Below, piece by piece: positions 9,901 to 18,741 of a stretch of DNA of 64,000 nucleotides; within the stretch, counting starts at the first letter, position 1; the number at the start of each line of letters is the position of its first letter. A model generated the notes under the pieces. The model was given only the letters and a program-made list of their open reading frames with translations. It searched no databases and was not told the DNA's origin. This DNA comes from Cupriavidus respiraculi. GTDB lineage: Bacteria > Pseudomonadota > Gammaproteobacteria > Burkholderiales > Burkholderiaceae. The stretch covers positions 310,001-374,000 of the forward strand of contig NZ_CAJZAH010000002.1 of NCBI RefSeq assembly GCF_914271545.1. The letters are read 5' to 3'. The translations under genes were made by a program, and so were the position numbers.

Positions 9901-10386
9901 GCCGTCAAGTCGCTGAAGGCGGGCAAGGAGCCCGACCTGATGGCGCCGCTGTCGGTCACCACCGAAATCAACCTCGGCACCCCGGCGCTGCTGCCCAACG
10001 ACTATTGCACCGACGTGCACGAGCGGCTGTCGCTGTACAAGCGGCTCGCGAACTGCGAATCCGCCGAGCGCGTGGACGATATCCAGGAAGAGCTGGTGGA
10101 CCGCTTCGGCCGCCTGCCGGTGCAGGCGCAGGCGCTGATCGAGACGCACCGCCTGCGCATCGCCGCACTGCCGCTGGGCGTGCGCAAGATCGACGCGGGC
10201 GAGGCCACGATCAGCATGCAGTTCGTGCCCAACCCGCCCATCGACGCGATCAAGATCATCGACCTGGTGCAGAAGAACCGGCACATCAAGCTGGCCGGGC
10301 AGGACAAGCTGCGCATCGAGGCCAAGATGCCCGACGTGGCCGTGCGCGCGCAGACCATCAAGCATGCGCTGCGCCAGTTGGCTTGA
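6904..10386 (+). CDS. mfd: transcription-repair coupling factor Mfd
   Basis: A 1160-residue Mfd, close to the E. coli length of 1148. Its domains run in order: a UvrB-homology region (~1-350, with [16 protein letters not shown]), the RNA-polymerase-interaction region (~480-560, [13 protein letters not shown]), and a RecG-like motor with Walker A GDVGFGKT (646-653) and DEEH (747-750). The C-terminal domain follows. It displaces stalled RNA polymerase and recruits UvrA to lesions in the transcribed strand. The start at 6904 fits family N termini; the frame continues upstream to 6787 but without support. Confidence 0.96.
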   Translation: MPQARNDSPTAPLSSLSISLPLVKPGQRHLVTGLHGSADALALAAYAREHRARVPMLAVMCANAMDAQRLAEEIPWFAPELRVRVLPDWETLPYDSFSPHQDLVSERLATLHDIHTGQCDVMLVPAQTALYRLAPPAFLAAYTFFFKQGERLDEAALKAQFTLAGYEHVSAVMRPGEYSVRGGLIDLYPMGSALPYRIDLFGDEIETIRAFDPDTQRSLYPVKEVRLLPGREFPLDDPARTAFRGRWREVFEGDPTKSPIYKDIGNGVPSAGIEYYLPLFFEAAATLFDYLPADTQLAYVGAVDEAIRRFWTDTQQRYNFMRHDRERPLLPPADLFLSEEQFFAAAKPMARLVLQQGPAKADDAQAAPFSATLPDVSVNRRAEDPLVNLEALLLRKELRVLMCADSAGRRETLLQLFNESGLRPHPADNFAAFVAGEAHFSISVAPLQSGFVLPEAGVAFVTEAELYAGTARRSGRRKQEQASTVDAMVRDLAELKIGDPVVHSEHGIGRYQGLVTLDMGQGEEEFLHLDYDKGSKLYVPVHQLHVISRYSGADPETAPLHHLGSGQWDRAKRRAAQQIRDTAAELLNLYARRALRQGHAFDLSPKDYETFAESFGFDETPDQAAAIAAVIADMTSGKPMDRLVCGDVGFGKTEVALRAAFVAVMGGKQVAMLAPTTLLAEQHFQTLSDRFAEWPVRIVELSRFKTKKEIEAAIKQINDGTVDIVIGTHKLLSDDVKFQRLGLVIIDEEHRFGVRQKEALKTLRAEVDVLTLTATPIPRTLGMALEGLRDFSVIATAPQKRLAIKTFVRREEDGVLREAILRELKRGGQVYFLHNEVETIENKRARLAELVPEARIAVAHGQMHERELERVMRDFVARRDNILLCTTIIETGIDVPTANTILIHRADKFGLAQLHQLRGRVGRSHHQAYAYMLVNDVDGLSKQAQRRLEAIQQMEELGSGFYLAMHDLEIRGAGEVLGDKQSGEIHEIGFQLYTDMLNAAVKSLKAGKEPDLMAPLSVTTEINLGTPALLPNDYCTDVHERLSLYKRLANCESAERVDDIQEELVDRFGRLPVQAQALIETHRLRIAALPLGVRKIDAGEATISMQFVPNPPIDAIKIIDLVQKNRHIKLAGQDKLRIEAKMPDVAVRAQTIKHALRQLA

Positions 10387-10481
10387 AACTTGCCTCCCGG
10401 GACCGCGATGTCCCGTCCGCCCGCATGCCGCGCCCGCATGGACCGAACCTGCACCGCGGTGTAGCATCGGGCGATCCCGAC

Positions 10482-10502
10482 GCCGGCCTTCGCCGGCTCT
10501 TG
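10482..10502 (+). terminator. weak hairpin between mfd and argE
   Basis: GCCGGC (10482-10487), loop CTTC and GCCGGC (10492-10497) form a short stem followed by TCTTG. It may terminate mfd transcripts before argE, but the T run is poor. Confidence 0.3.
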
Positions 10503-10522
10503 CACCCAACGCGGCCCCCTAG

Positions 10523-11749
10523 ATGCAAGCCCAATCCCTGACCCCACCTCTCGTCAACGATACCGATGGCACCGCCTACGACAAGGGCAGCGCCGTCGAC
10601 TGGACCCGCCGGCTCGTGGAGTACGACACCACCAGCCGCCATTCCAATCTCGGCCTGATCGAGACCGTGCGGGACCATTTCCTCGCCAAGGGTCTGCGTC
10701 CCCACCTGAGCTACAACCCCCAGGGCGACAAGGCCAATCTCTATGTCACCGTGCCGGCCGCCGATGGCGGCACGCAAGGCGGCATCGTGCTGTCCGGCCA
10801 CACCGACGTGGTGCCGGTGGATGGCCAGAACTGGAGCACCGATCCGTTCAAGCCGGTAATCCGCGACGGCCGGCTGTACGGGCGCGGCACCTGCGACATG
10901 AAGGGCTTCATCGGCACCAGCCTCGCGCTGCTGCCCACGCTGCTGCAGGCGAAGCTGCGCGAGCCGGTGCACTACGCGCTGTCGTTCGACGAGGAGATCG
11001 GCTGCATGGGCGCGCCGTACATGCTGGCCGAGCTGCGCGAGCGCGGCGTGCGCCCGTCGGGCTGCATCGTGGGCGAGCCCACCAGCATGCGCGTGATCGT
11101 GGCCCACAAGGGCATCAATGCGTACCGCTGCTGCGTGCAGGGGCATGCCGCGCATTCCTCGCTGACCCCGCATGGCGTCAATGCCATCGAGTATGCGGCG
11201 CGGCTGATCTGCTTCATCCGCGACGTCGCCGACGAGTTCAAGGCCAACGGCCCCTACGACCAGGCCTTCGACGTACCCTTCACCACCGCCTCCACCGGCA
11301 CGATCCAGGGCGGCATCGCGCTGAACACCATCCCGGCGCTGTGCGAGTTCGTCTTCGAATTCCGCAATCTGCCCGGCGTCGATCCCGAGGCCATCTTTTC
11401 CCGCATCCAGGCCTACGCCAACGATGTGCTGCTCCCCCGGATGCGGGCCGAGCACGCCGATGCCTCGCTGAGCCTGAGCAAGATCGCCGCCGCCCCGTCG
11501 CTGGACGCCGCCGAGCAGGATGCCATCACGCAACTGGTGCGAGCGCTGACCGGCGACAGCGCGATCAGCAAGGTGGCCTACGGCACCGAGGCGGGCCTGT
11601 TCCAGCGGGCCGGCATCCCGGCCGTCGTCTGCGGCCCCGGCGATATCCAGAACGCGCACAAGCCGGACGAGTTCGTCGCGCTCGATCAGCTGGCCGCCTG
11701 CGAGGCGTTCCTGCACAAGGTCGTGGACAGCCTGCGCGTCGACGCCTGA
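10523..11749 (+). CDS. argE: acetylornithine deacetylase
   Basis: A 408-residue M20A zinc hydrolase that removes the acetyl group from N2-acetylornithine in arginine synthesis. Metal-binding and catalytic motifs are intact: SGHTDVVP with H93 and D95, the bridging D125 in GRGTCDMKGF, and the catalytic/metal pair E157-E158 in SFDEEIGC. The dimerisation domain occupies roughly 190-300. The start is the ATG at 10523. It is not in an operon with other arg genes here; the next gene is another M20 enzyme of a different subfamily with a signal peptide. Confidence 0.92.
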   Translation: MQAQSLTPPLVNDTDGTAYDKGSAVDWTRRLVEYDTTSRHSNLGLIETVRDHFLAKGLRPHLSYNPQGDKANLYVTVPAADGGTQGGIVLSGHTDVVPVDGQNWSTDPFKPVIRDGRLYGRGTCDMKGFIGTSLALLPTLLQAKLREPVHYALSFDEEIGCMGAPYMLAELRERGVRPSGCIVGEPTSMRVIVAHKGINAYRCCVQGHAAHSSLTPHGVNAIEYAARLICFIRDVADEFKANGPYDQAFDVPFTTASTGTIQGGIALNTIPALCEFVFEFRNLPGVDPEAIFSRIQAYANDVLLPRMRAEHADASLSLSKIAAAPSLDAAEQDAITQLVRALTGDSAISKVAYGTEAGLFQRAGIPAVVCGPGDIQNAHKPDEFVALDQLAACEAFLHKVVDSLRVDA

Positions 11750-11886
11750 TCCCTACAATCGAAATGGCCTGACGGCCGGTCCCGCACGGGGCCGGCCGGC
11801 ATCACAAGGGGCACGCAGAGGCCCCCTGCGGCTTGCCGGCGACCACGGCAACGCCATTCCAAACCACATCCGAAGGAGGAGTCTTC

Positions 11887-13293
11887 ATGGCTGTCAGCCA
11901 TCGCCACATCCGTGCGCGCATCGCACCGTTGCCCGCCGCCATTTCCACGCTCGCGCTTGCCGCGGGCCTGCTGTGCGCGCCCACGCCCTGGTCGCCGGCT
12001 CACGCCCAGGCCCAGCCGCCGCTGCAGACCGGCGATGCCGCGCTGCAGGCGCAGATCGAGACCCGCGCCAAGGCCGCCGAAGCGCGGCTGATCGCCTGGC
12101 GGCGCGATATCCACCAGCATCCCGAGCTGGGCAACTACGAAACGCGCACCGCGAAACTGGTGGCCGACCATCTGAAAAAGCTCGGCATGGAGGTGAAGAC
12201 CGGCGTCGCCAAGACCGGCGTGGTCGGCCTGCTCAAGGGCGGCAAGCCGGGTCCCGTGGTGGCGCTGCGCGCCGACATGGACGCGCTGCCGGTCAAGGAG
12301 CGTGTCGACGTGCCCTTCGCCTCGAAGGCCAAGGGCAAGTACCTGGGCAAGGAAGTCGACGTGATGCACGCCTGCGGGCACGACACCCACGTCGCGATCC
12401 TGATGGCGACCGCCGAGGTGCTGGCCGGCATGAAGGACCAGCTGCCGGGCAGCGTGAAGTTCATCTTCCAGCCGGCCGAGGAAAGCCCGGCCGACTTCGA
12501 GCCGGACGGCACGAACATCTGGGGCGCCAAGCAGATGGTCGCCGAGGGCGTGCTGGACAACCCCAAGGTCGACGCCATCTTCGGCCTGCATGTGAGCAGC
12601 GGCATCGAATCGGGCAAGCTGGCCTGGCGCAGCGGCCCGGCCATGGCGGCGGCGGACCAGTTCTGGATCGACGTCAAGGGCAGGCAAACGCATGGCGCCC
12701 GCCCGTGGGGCGGCATCGATCCCATCGTCGTCTCCTCGCAGATCGTGCTGGGCCTGCAGACCATCCAGAGCCGGCAGGTCAATGCGATGCTGGAGCCCTC
12801 CGTCATCACGGTAGGCACCATCCACGGTGGCAACCGCATGAACATCGTCCCGGAAAAGGTCGAGATGATGGGCACGGTGCGCACCTATGACGAGGGCATG
12901 AAGAAGGACATCCATGCGCGCATGAAGCGCACCACGGAGTCCATCGCCGCCAGCTCGGGGGCCGAGGCGACCTTCCGCGTGGTGGAGCTGTACAACGCCA
13001 CCATCAACCAGCCGGCGCTGACCGAGAAGATGGCACCCACGCTCAAGCGCGTGGCGGGCGACGGCAATTGGATGCTGGCGCCCAAGGCCACCGCCTCGGA
13101 GGACTTCTCGTTCTACCAGGAGAAGGTGCCCGGCCTGTTCTTCAATCTGGGCGTCACCCCCAAGGGCACCGATGTCACCAAGGCCGCCTCGAACCACTCG
13201 CCGGAGTTCTACGTCGACGAGCCGGCGCTGATCAACGGCGTGCGGGCGCTGTCCAACCTGACCGTGGACTACATGACGATGGCGCAGCGCTGA
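11887..13293 (+). CDS. exported M20D amidohydrolase (hippurate hydrolase / aminoacylase type)
   Basis: A 468-residue protein with a signal peptide: basic start, hydrophobic core ~16-30, likely cleavage after AHA at ~40. The mature part is an M20D peptidase with RRDIHQHPELGNYE, ALRADMDALPV and MHACGHDTHVA, all metal- or substrate-site motifs of hippurate/N-acyl-amino-acid hydrolases. Export to the periplasm suggests scavenging of N-acylated amino acids or peptides. GAAGGAGGA just before the ATG at 11887 fixes this start over the frame's earlier openings. The exact substrate is unknown. Confidence 0.88.
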   Translation: MAVSHRHIRARIAPLPAAISTLALAAGLLCAPTPWSPAHAQAQPPLQTGDAALQAQIETRAKAAEARLIAWRRDIHQHPELGNYETRTAKLVADHLKKLGMEVKTGVAKTGVVGLLKGGKPGPVVALRADMDALPVKERVDVPFASKAKGKYLGKEVDVMHACGHDTHVAILMATAEVLAGMKDQLPGSVKFIFQPAEESPADFEPDGTNIWGAKQMVAEGVLDNPKVDAIFGLHVSSGIESGKLAWRSGPAMAAADQFWIDVKGRQTHGARPWGGIDPIVVSSQIVLGLQTIQSRQVNAMLEPSVITVGTIHGGNRMNIVPEKVEMMGTVRTYDEGMKKDIHARMKRTTESIAASSGAEATFRVVELYNATINQPALTEKMAPTLKRVAGDGNWMLAPKATASEDFSFYQEKVPGLFFNLGVTPKGTDVTKAASNHSPEFYVDEPALINGVRALSNLTVDYMTMAQR

Positions 13294-13409
13294 CGCGCCT
13301 GCCGCCGCCGGCGTGGCCCGCGGGGCCGCGGGCGTTTACAATACGGGGCTTTCCGCCCAGCGCGGCTCGTATTGCAGACGTCCGCGCCCCGCCTTCCTGC
13401 CACCACGCC

Positions 13410-14264
13410 ATGCCCCTGATTCTCCAGAGCCCCGACCCGCTTTCCGCCGACGATCTCGCCGCCATCGGCACGCTTGCCCAGGCGGCGGAATTTTCCCGGC
13501 GTGGCGACACGGTCGCCGTTGCCGCGCGCTGCGCTCCGCTCGATGCGGCACTGCGCGAGACGCTGGACGGCTATTGCGGCCCGCGCCGTATCGACTGGGC
13601 CGTCGTGCCGGACGGCTGCAACCTGTCCGATTTCCGGCTGGTGGCGATGGATATGGATTCGACGCTGATCACGATCGAATGCATCGACGAGATCGCCGAC
13701 TTCTGCGGCCTGAAGGCCGAGGTGTCCGCGATCACCGAGGCCGCGATGCGCGGCGAGATCACCGACTTCAACGAAAGCCTGCGCCGCCGCGTGGCCCTGC
13801 TCAAGGGGCTGGACGCCAGCGTGCTGGACCGCGTGTACGAGGAGCGCCTGCGGCTGTCGCCGGGCGCCGAGCGCATGCTGGCGGGCGCGCGCGAACTGGG
13901 CATGAAGACGCTGCTGGTATCCGGTGGCTTCGTGCATTTCACGGAGAAGCTCAAGGCCCGGCTGCAGTTGGACTTTACCCGGGCCAATACACTCGAGATC
14001 GTCGACGGCAAGCTGACCGGCCAGGTGGTCGGCGAGATCGTCAACGCCGACGTGAAGGCGCGCATGGTGCGGGAGACCTGCGAGGCCATCGGTGCCCGGC
14101 CCGACCAGGCCATCGTGATGGGCGACGGCTCCAACGACCTGAAGATGATGGCCATCGCCGGCCTGTCCGTCGCCTTCCGGGCCAAGCCGGTGGTGCGGGC
14201 CCAGGCGAGCGTCGCGTTCAACTTCGTCGGCCTGGACGGGCTGTTCGAACTGTTTCCGCGGTAA
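13410..14264 (+). CDS. serB: phosphoserine phosphatase
   Basis: A 284-residue SerB of the HAD superfamily, last step of serine synthesis. HAD motif I is DMDST with nucleophile D81 and acid D83; motif II is SGGF at S171; K216 supplies the motif III lysine; motif IV is GDGSND (238-243). The ~75-residue N-terminal part precedes the HAD core, as in longer proteobacterial SerB proteins. The ATG at 13410 gives a normal N terminus. A short intergenic region with a TACAAT-like box (near 13336) lies upstream. Confidence 0.93.
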   Translation: MPLILQSPDPLSADDLAAIGTLAQAAEFSRRGDTVAVAARCAPLDAALRETLDGYCGPRRIDWAVVPDGCNLSDFRLVAMDMDSTLITIECIDEIADFCGLKAEVSAITEAAMRGEITDFNESLRRRVALLKGLDASVLDRVYEERLRLSPGAERMLAGARELGMKTLLVSGGFVHFTEKLKARLQLDFTRANTLEIVDGKLTGQVVGEIVNADVKARMVRETCEAIGARPDQAIVMGDGSNDLKMMAIAGLSVAFRAKPVVRAQASVAFNFVGLDGLFELFPR

Positions 14265-14318
14265 GTCGGGCCGATTGCGGAGCGATGTGCCGCCTACGGC
14301 ACTGAATGCCTTGCGGGA

Positions 14319-14337
14319 TAAAATGCGAATCATTATT
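14319..14337 (+). promoter_or_regulatory. Fur box upstream of the iron-linked membrane operon
   Basis: The 19-base stretch TAAAATGCGAATCATTATT matches the classical Fur consensus GATAATGATAATCATTATC at 14 of 19 positions, by hand alignment. The right half (AATCATTAT) is perfect. It lies 33 bases before the first gene of the operon, so iron-replete repression is expected. Confidence 0.7.
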
Positions 14338-14369
14338 ATTATGGCCTTTGCAACCAACCGAAAGCCGCC

Positions 14370-14714
14370 ATGCAAGGATTCGCCGTCGTTCTGGGGCTCG
14401 CGGCAGCCGCCTGCCTCTATCTAGCGGCGCCCAACCAGGTATGGGTGGCGCCCGGCACGGCCGCCCACGCGCGCCTGCAGGCGCTGGGCACCCGCGTGCT
14501 GTGCTGGCTCGCGCTGGGCCTGACCGTCGCCAGCTTCCTGCTGTGGAGCGGGGTCTTCGGCTGGGGTGTCGCCGTCGTCGCGACCCTGATCACTGTCACC
14601 ACGGGCACCAGCCTGTGGCCCTTCGTCGGCACCTACGCCGATGTGCGGCGCCGCCGTGCCGGGCGCAACAAGCGCCACGATGGCGCCGATCGCGCTTCGG
14701 GAGCCCAGGCATGA
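14370..14714 (+). CDS. small membrane protein of an iron-regulated operon (DUF3325-like)
   Basis: A 114-residue protein with about three hydrophobic segments (~3-20, ~42-62, ~65-84) and a basic, charged tail (ADVRRRRAGRNKRH). Its size, order and the LYLAAPNQVW stretch resemble DUF3325 proteins found with PepSY proteins in siderophore gene clusters, but I assign that only tentatively. Its stop overlaps the next ATG (ATGA at 14711-14714), so translation is coupled. A Fur box lies just upstream. Confidence 0.7.
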   Translation: MQGFAVVLGLAAAACLYLAAPNQVWVAPGTAAHARLQALGTRVLCWLALGLTVASFLLWSGVFGWGVAVVATLITVTTGTSLWPFVGTYADVRRRRAGRNKRHDGADRASGAQA

Positions 14715-14998
14715 CCGGCATGGGCACCAAATGGCTCGCCGGCGCCCTGCTCGGCCTTCCGCTCGCGATGGCGGTATGCGCGCTGTCGATCCTGTGGCTG
14801 CCCGGCGGCTGGCAGACCGGCGCCGTGCTCGCGATCGCCGCGTCCCTGCCGCTGTGGGTCGCCATCATCAGCGCCAGCCTGCTGTTCCGCTCCAGCAGCG
14901 CCGCCTGGCTGTGGCTCGCCGCCGCCAACGTGGTCTGCTACCTGGCCCTGTGGGCACTGCGCCTGACCGGCGTGCCCGCCGCCGTGCCGGGCCTGTAA
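14711..14998 (+). CDS. small membrane protein, DUF3649-like
   Basis: A 95-residue protein of almost entirely hydrophobic sequence with three predicted membrane spans (~7-28, ~34-58, ~66-88). The WVAIISASLLFRSSSAAWLWL stretch matches my memory of DUF3649 iron-transporter accessory proteins. It overlaps the upstream gene by 4 bases and is followed after 10 bases by the PepSY protein. The function is unknown; context points to iron or siderophore handling at the inner membrane. Confidence 0.75.
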   Translation: MTGMGTKWLAGALLGLPLAMAVCALSILWLPGGWQTGAVLAIAASLPLWVAIISASLLFRSSSAAWLWLAAANVVCYLALWALRLTGVPAAVPGL

Positions 14999-15008
14999 GG
15001 AGAACGAC

Positions 15009-16634
15009 ATGAAACCCGCAACGTTGCGCCTGTATCAGACCCTGCATACCTGGGTGGGCCTGATGGCCGGCTGGGCCCTGTTCATCGCGTTCTTCGCCGG
15101 CGCGATCACCGTGTTTCACGGCGAACTGCATGCCTGGCAGTCGCACGCACGGATCGAAGGCACCGCGCACGGCGCGCTCGACACGGATCCCGCCGCCATC
15201 GATCGCTTCGTCAGCAAGCTGGTCGCGACGCATCCCACCGCCGCCAACAGTGTCTACGTCGTGCTGCCGACCGAGGGCGAGCCCGACATGTCCGCCTACT
15301 GGCAGGACGCCACCTTCGAATGGCAGGCCATTACCGCGGACAAGCTCGCCGCGGGCGGCCAGCAGGACACGTCGTTCGACCACATCAAGGGCGAACTGGC
15401 CAACTTCATGAACACGCTGCACTACACGCTGGGCATTCCCGGCATGGGCGGCATGTACTTCATGGGGGCGATCTCGATCCTGTACGGGCTTGCGCTGGTA
15501 TCCGGCGTGCTGCTGCACCTGCCGCGCCTGAAGAAGGACCTGTTCGCGGTCCGGCCCGGGCGCAACCTCAAGCGCTTCTGGATGGACGCGCACAACGTCA
15601 TCGGCCTGTTCAGCCTCCCCTTCCACCTGGTCTTCGCGATCACCGGTGCCCTGTTCAGCGTGGCGCTCATCCTCGCCATGGCGTTCAACGTGATGGTGTT
15701 CGACGGCAAGCTCATGGACGCGATGCCGCAGATGACCAGCGCGGTGCCGGAAGTGAAGGCGGCCGGACGCCCGGCCGAGATGCTGCCCGCCGAGAAGCTG
15801 CTGGCCATCGCCCGCCAGGAAACGGACGAGCGCTTCAAGCCCCATTCGATCCGCTATCAGCGCATCGGCGACGCCAACGCCATGGCCGAGGTGCGCGGCA
15901 ACAGCGAGCAGTCGCTGGGCGGCTTCGGCTCGATCGGCATCCATGCCGCGGCGGGCGAGCCCAATGCCGGCAAGGTCGTGGCCGACCAGACGGCGGGCGC
16001 GCGCGATATCAACCACGCGGTGAACTCGGCGCTGTACTCGCTGCACTTCGGCAATTTCGGCGAACTCGGCGTGAAGTTCGTCTACCTGCTGGCGGGCCTC
16101 GCCGGTGCGTTCCTGTTCTACTCGGGCAATCTGCTGTGGATCGAATCGCGCCGCCGCATTCGGCAGACCGAACAGCCGCGCGTGCACCGTCTGCTCGCCC
16201 AGGCCACCGTCGGGGTCTGCATCGGTTGCTGCATCGGCGTGTCGGCGGCCTTTATCGGCGCGCTGCTGTGGCCGGAGCGCTCGTCCGCCTACACGTACTT
16301 CCCGGTGTTCTTCGCGGCGCTCGCCTGGGCGCTGGTGCGCCCGCCGGTGCGCGCTGCCGTCGAGCTGCTGTACACGGCGGCCGTCGTGTCGGTGCTGGTG
16401 CCGGTGATGAATGCCATCGTCACGGGCGATCACCTGTGGCAGACCGTGTCGCAGGGCGAATGGGCGGTGGCGGGCTTCGACATCGGCGCCCTTGCCTTCG
16501 CGGCCGGCTATGTCGCGCTGGCGCGCGCCACGCTGCGCCGCGCGGCCAATGGGCCGGCGGAATCGGTCTGGGCCACGCCCGCCGCCCAGCGCCGTGCCGC
16601 CACGCGGCCGGTGACGGTGGCGGACCCGTCGTGA
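15009..16634 (+). CDS. PepSY-domain transmembrane protein (iron-regulated type)
   Basis: A 541-residue inner-membrane protein. TM1 (~18-38, LMAGWALFIAFFAGAITVFHGE) is followed by a large periplasmic PepSY-type region, then spans near 145-165, 198-225 and 360-380, and a hydrophobic C terminus with about four more segments (~395-510). The HLPRLKKDLF turn and the DAHNVIGLFSLPFHLVFAITG segment are typical of PepSY-TM proteins. Some relatives are thought to act as siderophore reductases. A good AAGGAG box precedes the ATG. It is the last gene of the Fur-box operon; no TonB-dependent receptor is adjacent, which is unusual. Confidence 0.87.
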   Translation: MKPATLRLYQTLHTWVGLMAGWALFIAFFAGAITVFHGELHAWQSHARIEGTAHGALDTDPAAIDRFVSKLVATHPTAANSVYVVLPTEGEPDMSAYWQDATFEWQAITADKLAAGGQQDTSFDHIKGELANFMNTLHYTLGIPGMGGMYFMGAISILYGLALVSGVLLHLPRLKKDLFAVRPGRNLKRFWMDAHNVIGLFSLPFHLVFAITGALFSVALILAMAFNVMVFDGKLMDAMPQMTSAVPEVKAAGRPAEMLPAEKLLAIARQETDERFKPHSIRYQRIGDANAMAEVRGNSEQSLGGFGSIGIHAAAGEPNAGKVVADQTAGARDINHAVNSALYSLHFGNFGELGVKFVYLLAGLAGAFLFYSGNLLWIESRRRIRQTEQPRVHRLLAQATVGVCIGCCIGVSAAFIGALLWPERSSAYTYFPVFFAALAWALVRPPVRAAVELLYTAAVVSVLVPVMNAIVTGDHLWQTVSQGEWAVAGFDIGALAFAAGYVALARATLRRAANGPAESVWATPAAQRRAATRPVTVADPS

Positions 16635-16638
16635 TGGC

Positions 16639-16660
16639 GCGGGGCTGAGGCCCCGCTCTT
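16639..16660 (+). terminator. terminator after the PepSY operon
   Basis: GCGGGGC (16639-16645), loop TGAG and GCCCCGC (16650-16656) form a perfect stem followed by TCTTT. It begins 4 bases after the PepSY stop. Confidence 0.65.
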
Positions 16661-16678
16661 TCCCGCTTCCCCCGACCG

Positions 16679-16705
16679 CGCGCCTCGCCTAACCAGCGAG
16701 GCGCG
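16679..16705. repeat. inverted repeat overlapping the end of the cystathionine beta-lyase gene
   Basis: CGCGCCTCGC (16679-16688) and GCGAGGCGCG (16696-16705) are perfect inverted arms around the lyase stop codon at 16689-16691. Between two convergent genes it may act as a back-up terminator for both strands. Confidence 0.5.
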
Positions 16706-17957
16706 TTTCCATTGCGGCGCGCAGATCGGCGATCAGGTCGCGCGTATCCTCCAGGCCGATATAGAGCCGCACCAGCTCGCCGGCGTGCTGCCAGCCCGCG
16801 GGCGGCCACGTGCCCTGCGGACGCATCGTCTGCACGTGGTACGGCACCGCCAGGCTGCGCGCGCCGCCCCAGGACCAGCCAATGGCGAACAGCCGCAGCG
16901 CCTCGACGAAGGCGTCGACCTGCGCGCGGCTGTAGCGCTCGTGCAGGATGATGGCGAACAGGCCGCTGGCGCCGCTGAAGTCGCGGCGCCAGAACGCATG
17001 GCCCGGGCAGTCGGGCAGCGCGGGGTGCAGCACCCTCGCCACTTCGGGCCGCTGCGCCAGCCATTCGGCGACCTCGCGGGCGGCGCGGTCATGGGCGGCC
17101 AGCCGCACCGGCAGGCTCGGCAGCGAGCGCAGCACCAGGTAGCAGTCGTCGGCGGACACGCCCCAGCCCATCAGCATGCGGGCGCGCTTCAGGCGCGCAT
17201 CGAGCGCGCTGTCGGCGGTCAGCACCGCGCCCATCAGCACGTCGCTGCCGCCGGACTGGTACTTGGTCAGCGCCTGCACCGAGATGTCGATGCCCTTGTC
17301 GAACGGGCGGAAATAGACGCCGGCCGACCAGGTGTTGTCGATGGCGGTCAGCACCCCGCGCGCCTTGGCCGCGGCCACGATGGCCTCGGTGTCGGCCACT
17401 TCCATCGTCACCGAACCGGGCGACTCCATCCAGATCAGCTTCGTGTTCGGATGGATCAGGGCGGCGATGCCGGCGCCGATCATCGGATCGTAGTAGCGCA
17501 CCGTGATGCCGAAATCGCGCGCCAGCCACTCGGCATGGTCGCGGTTGGGACCGTACACGTTGTCGGGCACCAGCACGTCGTCGCCCGCCTTGACCGTGCC
17601 GAAGTACACCAGCGAGATCGCGGCGAGGCCCGAGGGCAGCAGAAGGGTATGGCGGGCGCCTTCGATCTGCGCCAGATGCTGGCACAGCGCCTCGCTGGTC
17701 GGCGTGGCGTGCAGGCCGTAGCGCCAGTAGGTGGTGCTCTTGTCGCCGTGGGCGCGCAGCTCGGCGAGGTTGCGGAACACCACGGTGGAGCCGCGGTGCG
17801 TGGGCGGGGAGAACGATGCGAAGCCGGGCGCGATGTCCAGCGGCGGCTGGACGGCCAGCGTCTGCAGGAAAGCGGGCTGGGCGGTATCGGGCGTGGCGGT
17901 ATCGTCCTGCGCGGACCCGTTATCGCGAGTGGAGTCAGAGTGAGGGTGATCGGACAC
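16689..17957 (-). CDS. metC: cystathionine beta-lyase-like PLP enzyme
   Basis: A 422-residue Cys/Met-metabolism PLP enzyme. The PLP lysine is K232 in ALTKYQSGGSDVLMG. Other hallmarks are YWRYGLHATPTSEAL, LLPSGLAAIS (PLP phosphate loop), AIDNTWSAG and the C-terminal GWSWGGARSLAVP. These fit cystathionine beta-lyase (cystathionine to homocysteine, pyruvate and ammonia). The first ~35 residues are low-complexity Asp/Thr-rich and look disordered, longer than in E. coli MetC. The start is a GTG at 17957 with AAGGAA upstream. Other gamma-family activities cannot be excluded. Confidence 0.85.
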   Translation of the reverse strand: MSDHPHSDSTRDNGSAQDDTATPDTAQPAFLQTLAVQPPLDIAPGFASFSPPTHRGSTVVFRNLAELRAHGDKSTTYWRYGLHATPTSEALCQHLAQIEGARHTLLLPSGLAAISLVYFGTVKAGDDVLVPDNVYGPNRDHAEWLARDFGITVRYYDPMIGAGIAALIHPNTKLIWMESPGSVTMEVADTEAIVAAAKARGVLTAIDNTWSAGVYFRPFDKGIDISVQALTKYQSGGSDVLMGAVLTADSALDARLKRARMLMGWGVSADDCYLVLRSLPSLPVRLAAHDRAAREVAEWLAQRPEVARVLHPALPDCPGHAFWRRDFSGASGLFAIILHERYSRAQVDAFVEALRLFAIGWSWGGARSLAVPYHVQTMRPQGTWPPAGWQHAGELVRLYIGLEDTRDLIADLRAAMETRLAG

Positions 17958-18076
17958 GGCGGATTCCTTGTCTGGCGTCTACGGTGGAATCGTCCGAGCT
18001 TACCAGCAAAGGTGCGCCTCCCGCCATGCCGCGCACGGCGGATGAAGGGGTCAGGCGTGAGCGGCCCTGGCGCGCC

Positions 18077-18739
18077 CTAGCGGCCGATGGAGATCGAGGA
18101 ACGGGGCGCCGGCGGGGCGTAGGTGATGCCGCTGTTGGGCGTCATGTCGAAGGGCGGGATCACCAGCACGCCCAGCGGCCGGATCATGAACGGCAGCACG
18201 ATGGCGGGATTGTACGGATCGGTCCATTGCCCGCGCACGATGCCGGCCGGATCGATATTGCCCTCCCAGTTGCCCGTGACGCGCGTGCCGTCGGCGGACT
18301 CCTCCATCAGGAACGCGCCGTTCTCGTACTCGCCCGCCAGCAGGCGCACGCCGGAGGACGTGCCCAGGCTGTATTCGCCATGCACGCTGTCGCGCTCGTT
18401 GGGCTTCGGGCCGATGCGCAGACGCACCGGCTGGTCGCCCAGCGTGCCCACGTAGACCGGCAGGTTGGCGTATTCCGGATGGGGAGACAGCAGCCGGGCA
18501 CCGGCGGGACCGGTGGACAGCTGCGTGCCGGCGCGTCGCGCCTCGCCCTCGCGGATGGCGCCGTTGATGCCGAACCCTTCGCGCGGCTGCGCTGCCGCCC
18601 CGGCCGCGCCACCGGCGCCCGGCGCGGTCGACAGCACGTTGCCGGACTGCGCGGCGGCTGGCGTTGGCGCCAGCCCCGCCGCGGCCAGCACGGCGACGGC
18701 AGACACGGCGGCAAGCTGGCGAAGGGACGGCGCGGCCAT
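18077..18739 (-). CDS. exported protein of unknown function linked to bktB
   Basis: A 220-residue protein with a clear signal peptide (~1-31, ending PAAAQS). The mature part has a Gly/Ala-rich linker and then a probable beta-rich domain, with YVGTLGDQPVRLRIGPKPNE, YSLGTSSGVRLLAGEYENGAFLMEES and VTGNWEGNIDPAGIVRGQW. It resembles a small beta-barrel or lipocalin-like fold that alternates short strands, but I recognise no family. The ATG at 18739 is 2 bases after the bktB stop, so the two are almost certainly co-transcribed despite very different locations in the cell. Confidence 0.75.
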   Translation of the reverse strand: MAAPSLRQLAAVSAVAVLAAAGLAPTPAAAQSGNVLSTAPGAGGAAGAAAQPREGFGINGAIREGEARRAGTQLSTGPAGARLLSPHPEYANLPVYVGTLGDQPVRLRIGPKPNERDSVHGEYSLGTSSGVRLLAGEYENGAFLMEESADGTRVTGNWEGNIDPAGIVRGQWTDPYNPAIVLPFMIRPLGVLVIPPFDMTPNSGITYAPPAPRSSISIGR

Positions 18740-18741
18740 GG

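Noticed and set aside
11771-11800. GC-rich hairpin between argE and the M20D gene as terminator
   Set aside because: The arms GGCCGGTCCC/GGGGCCGGCC pair well but no T run follows on either strand. Could be incidental in such GC-rich DNA.
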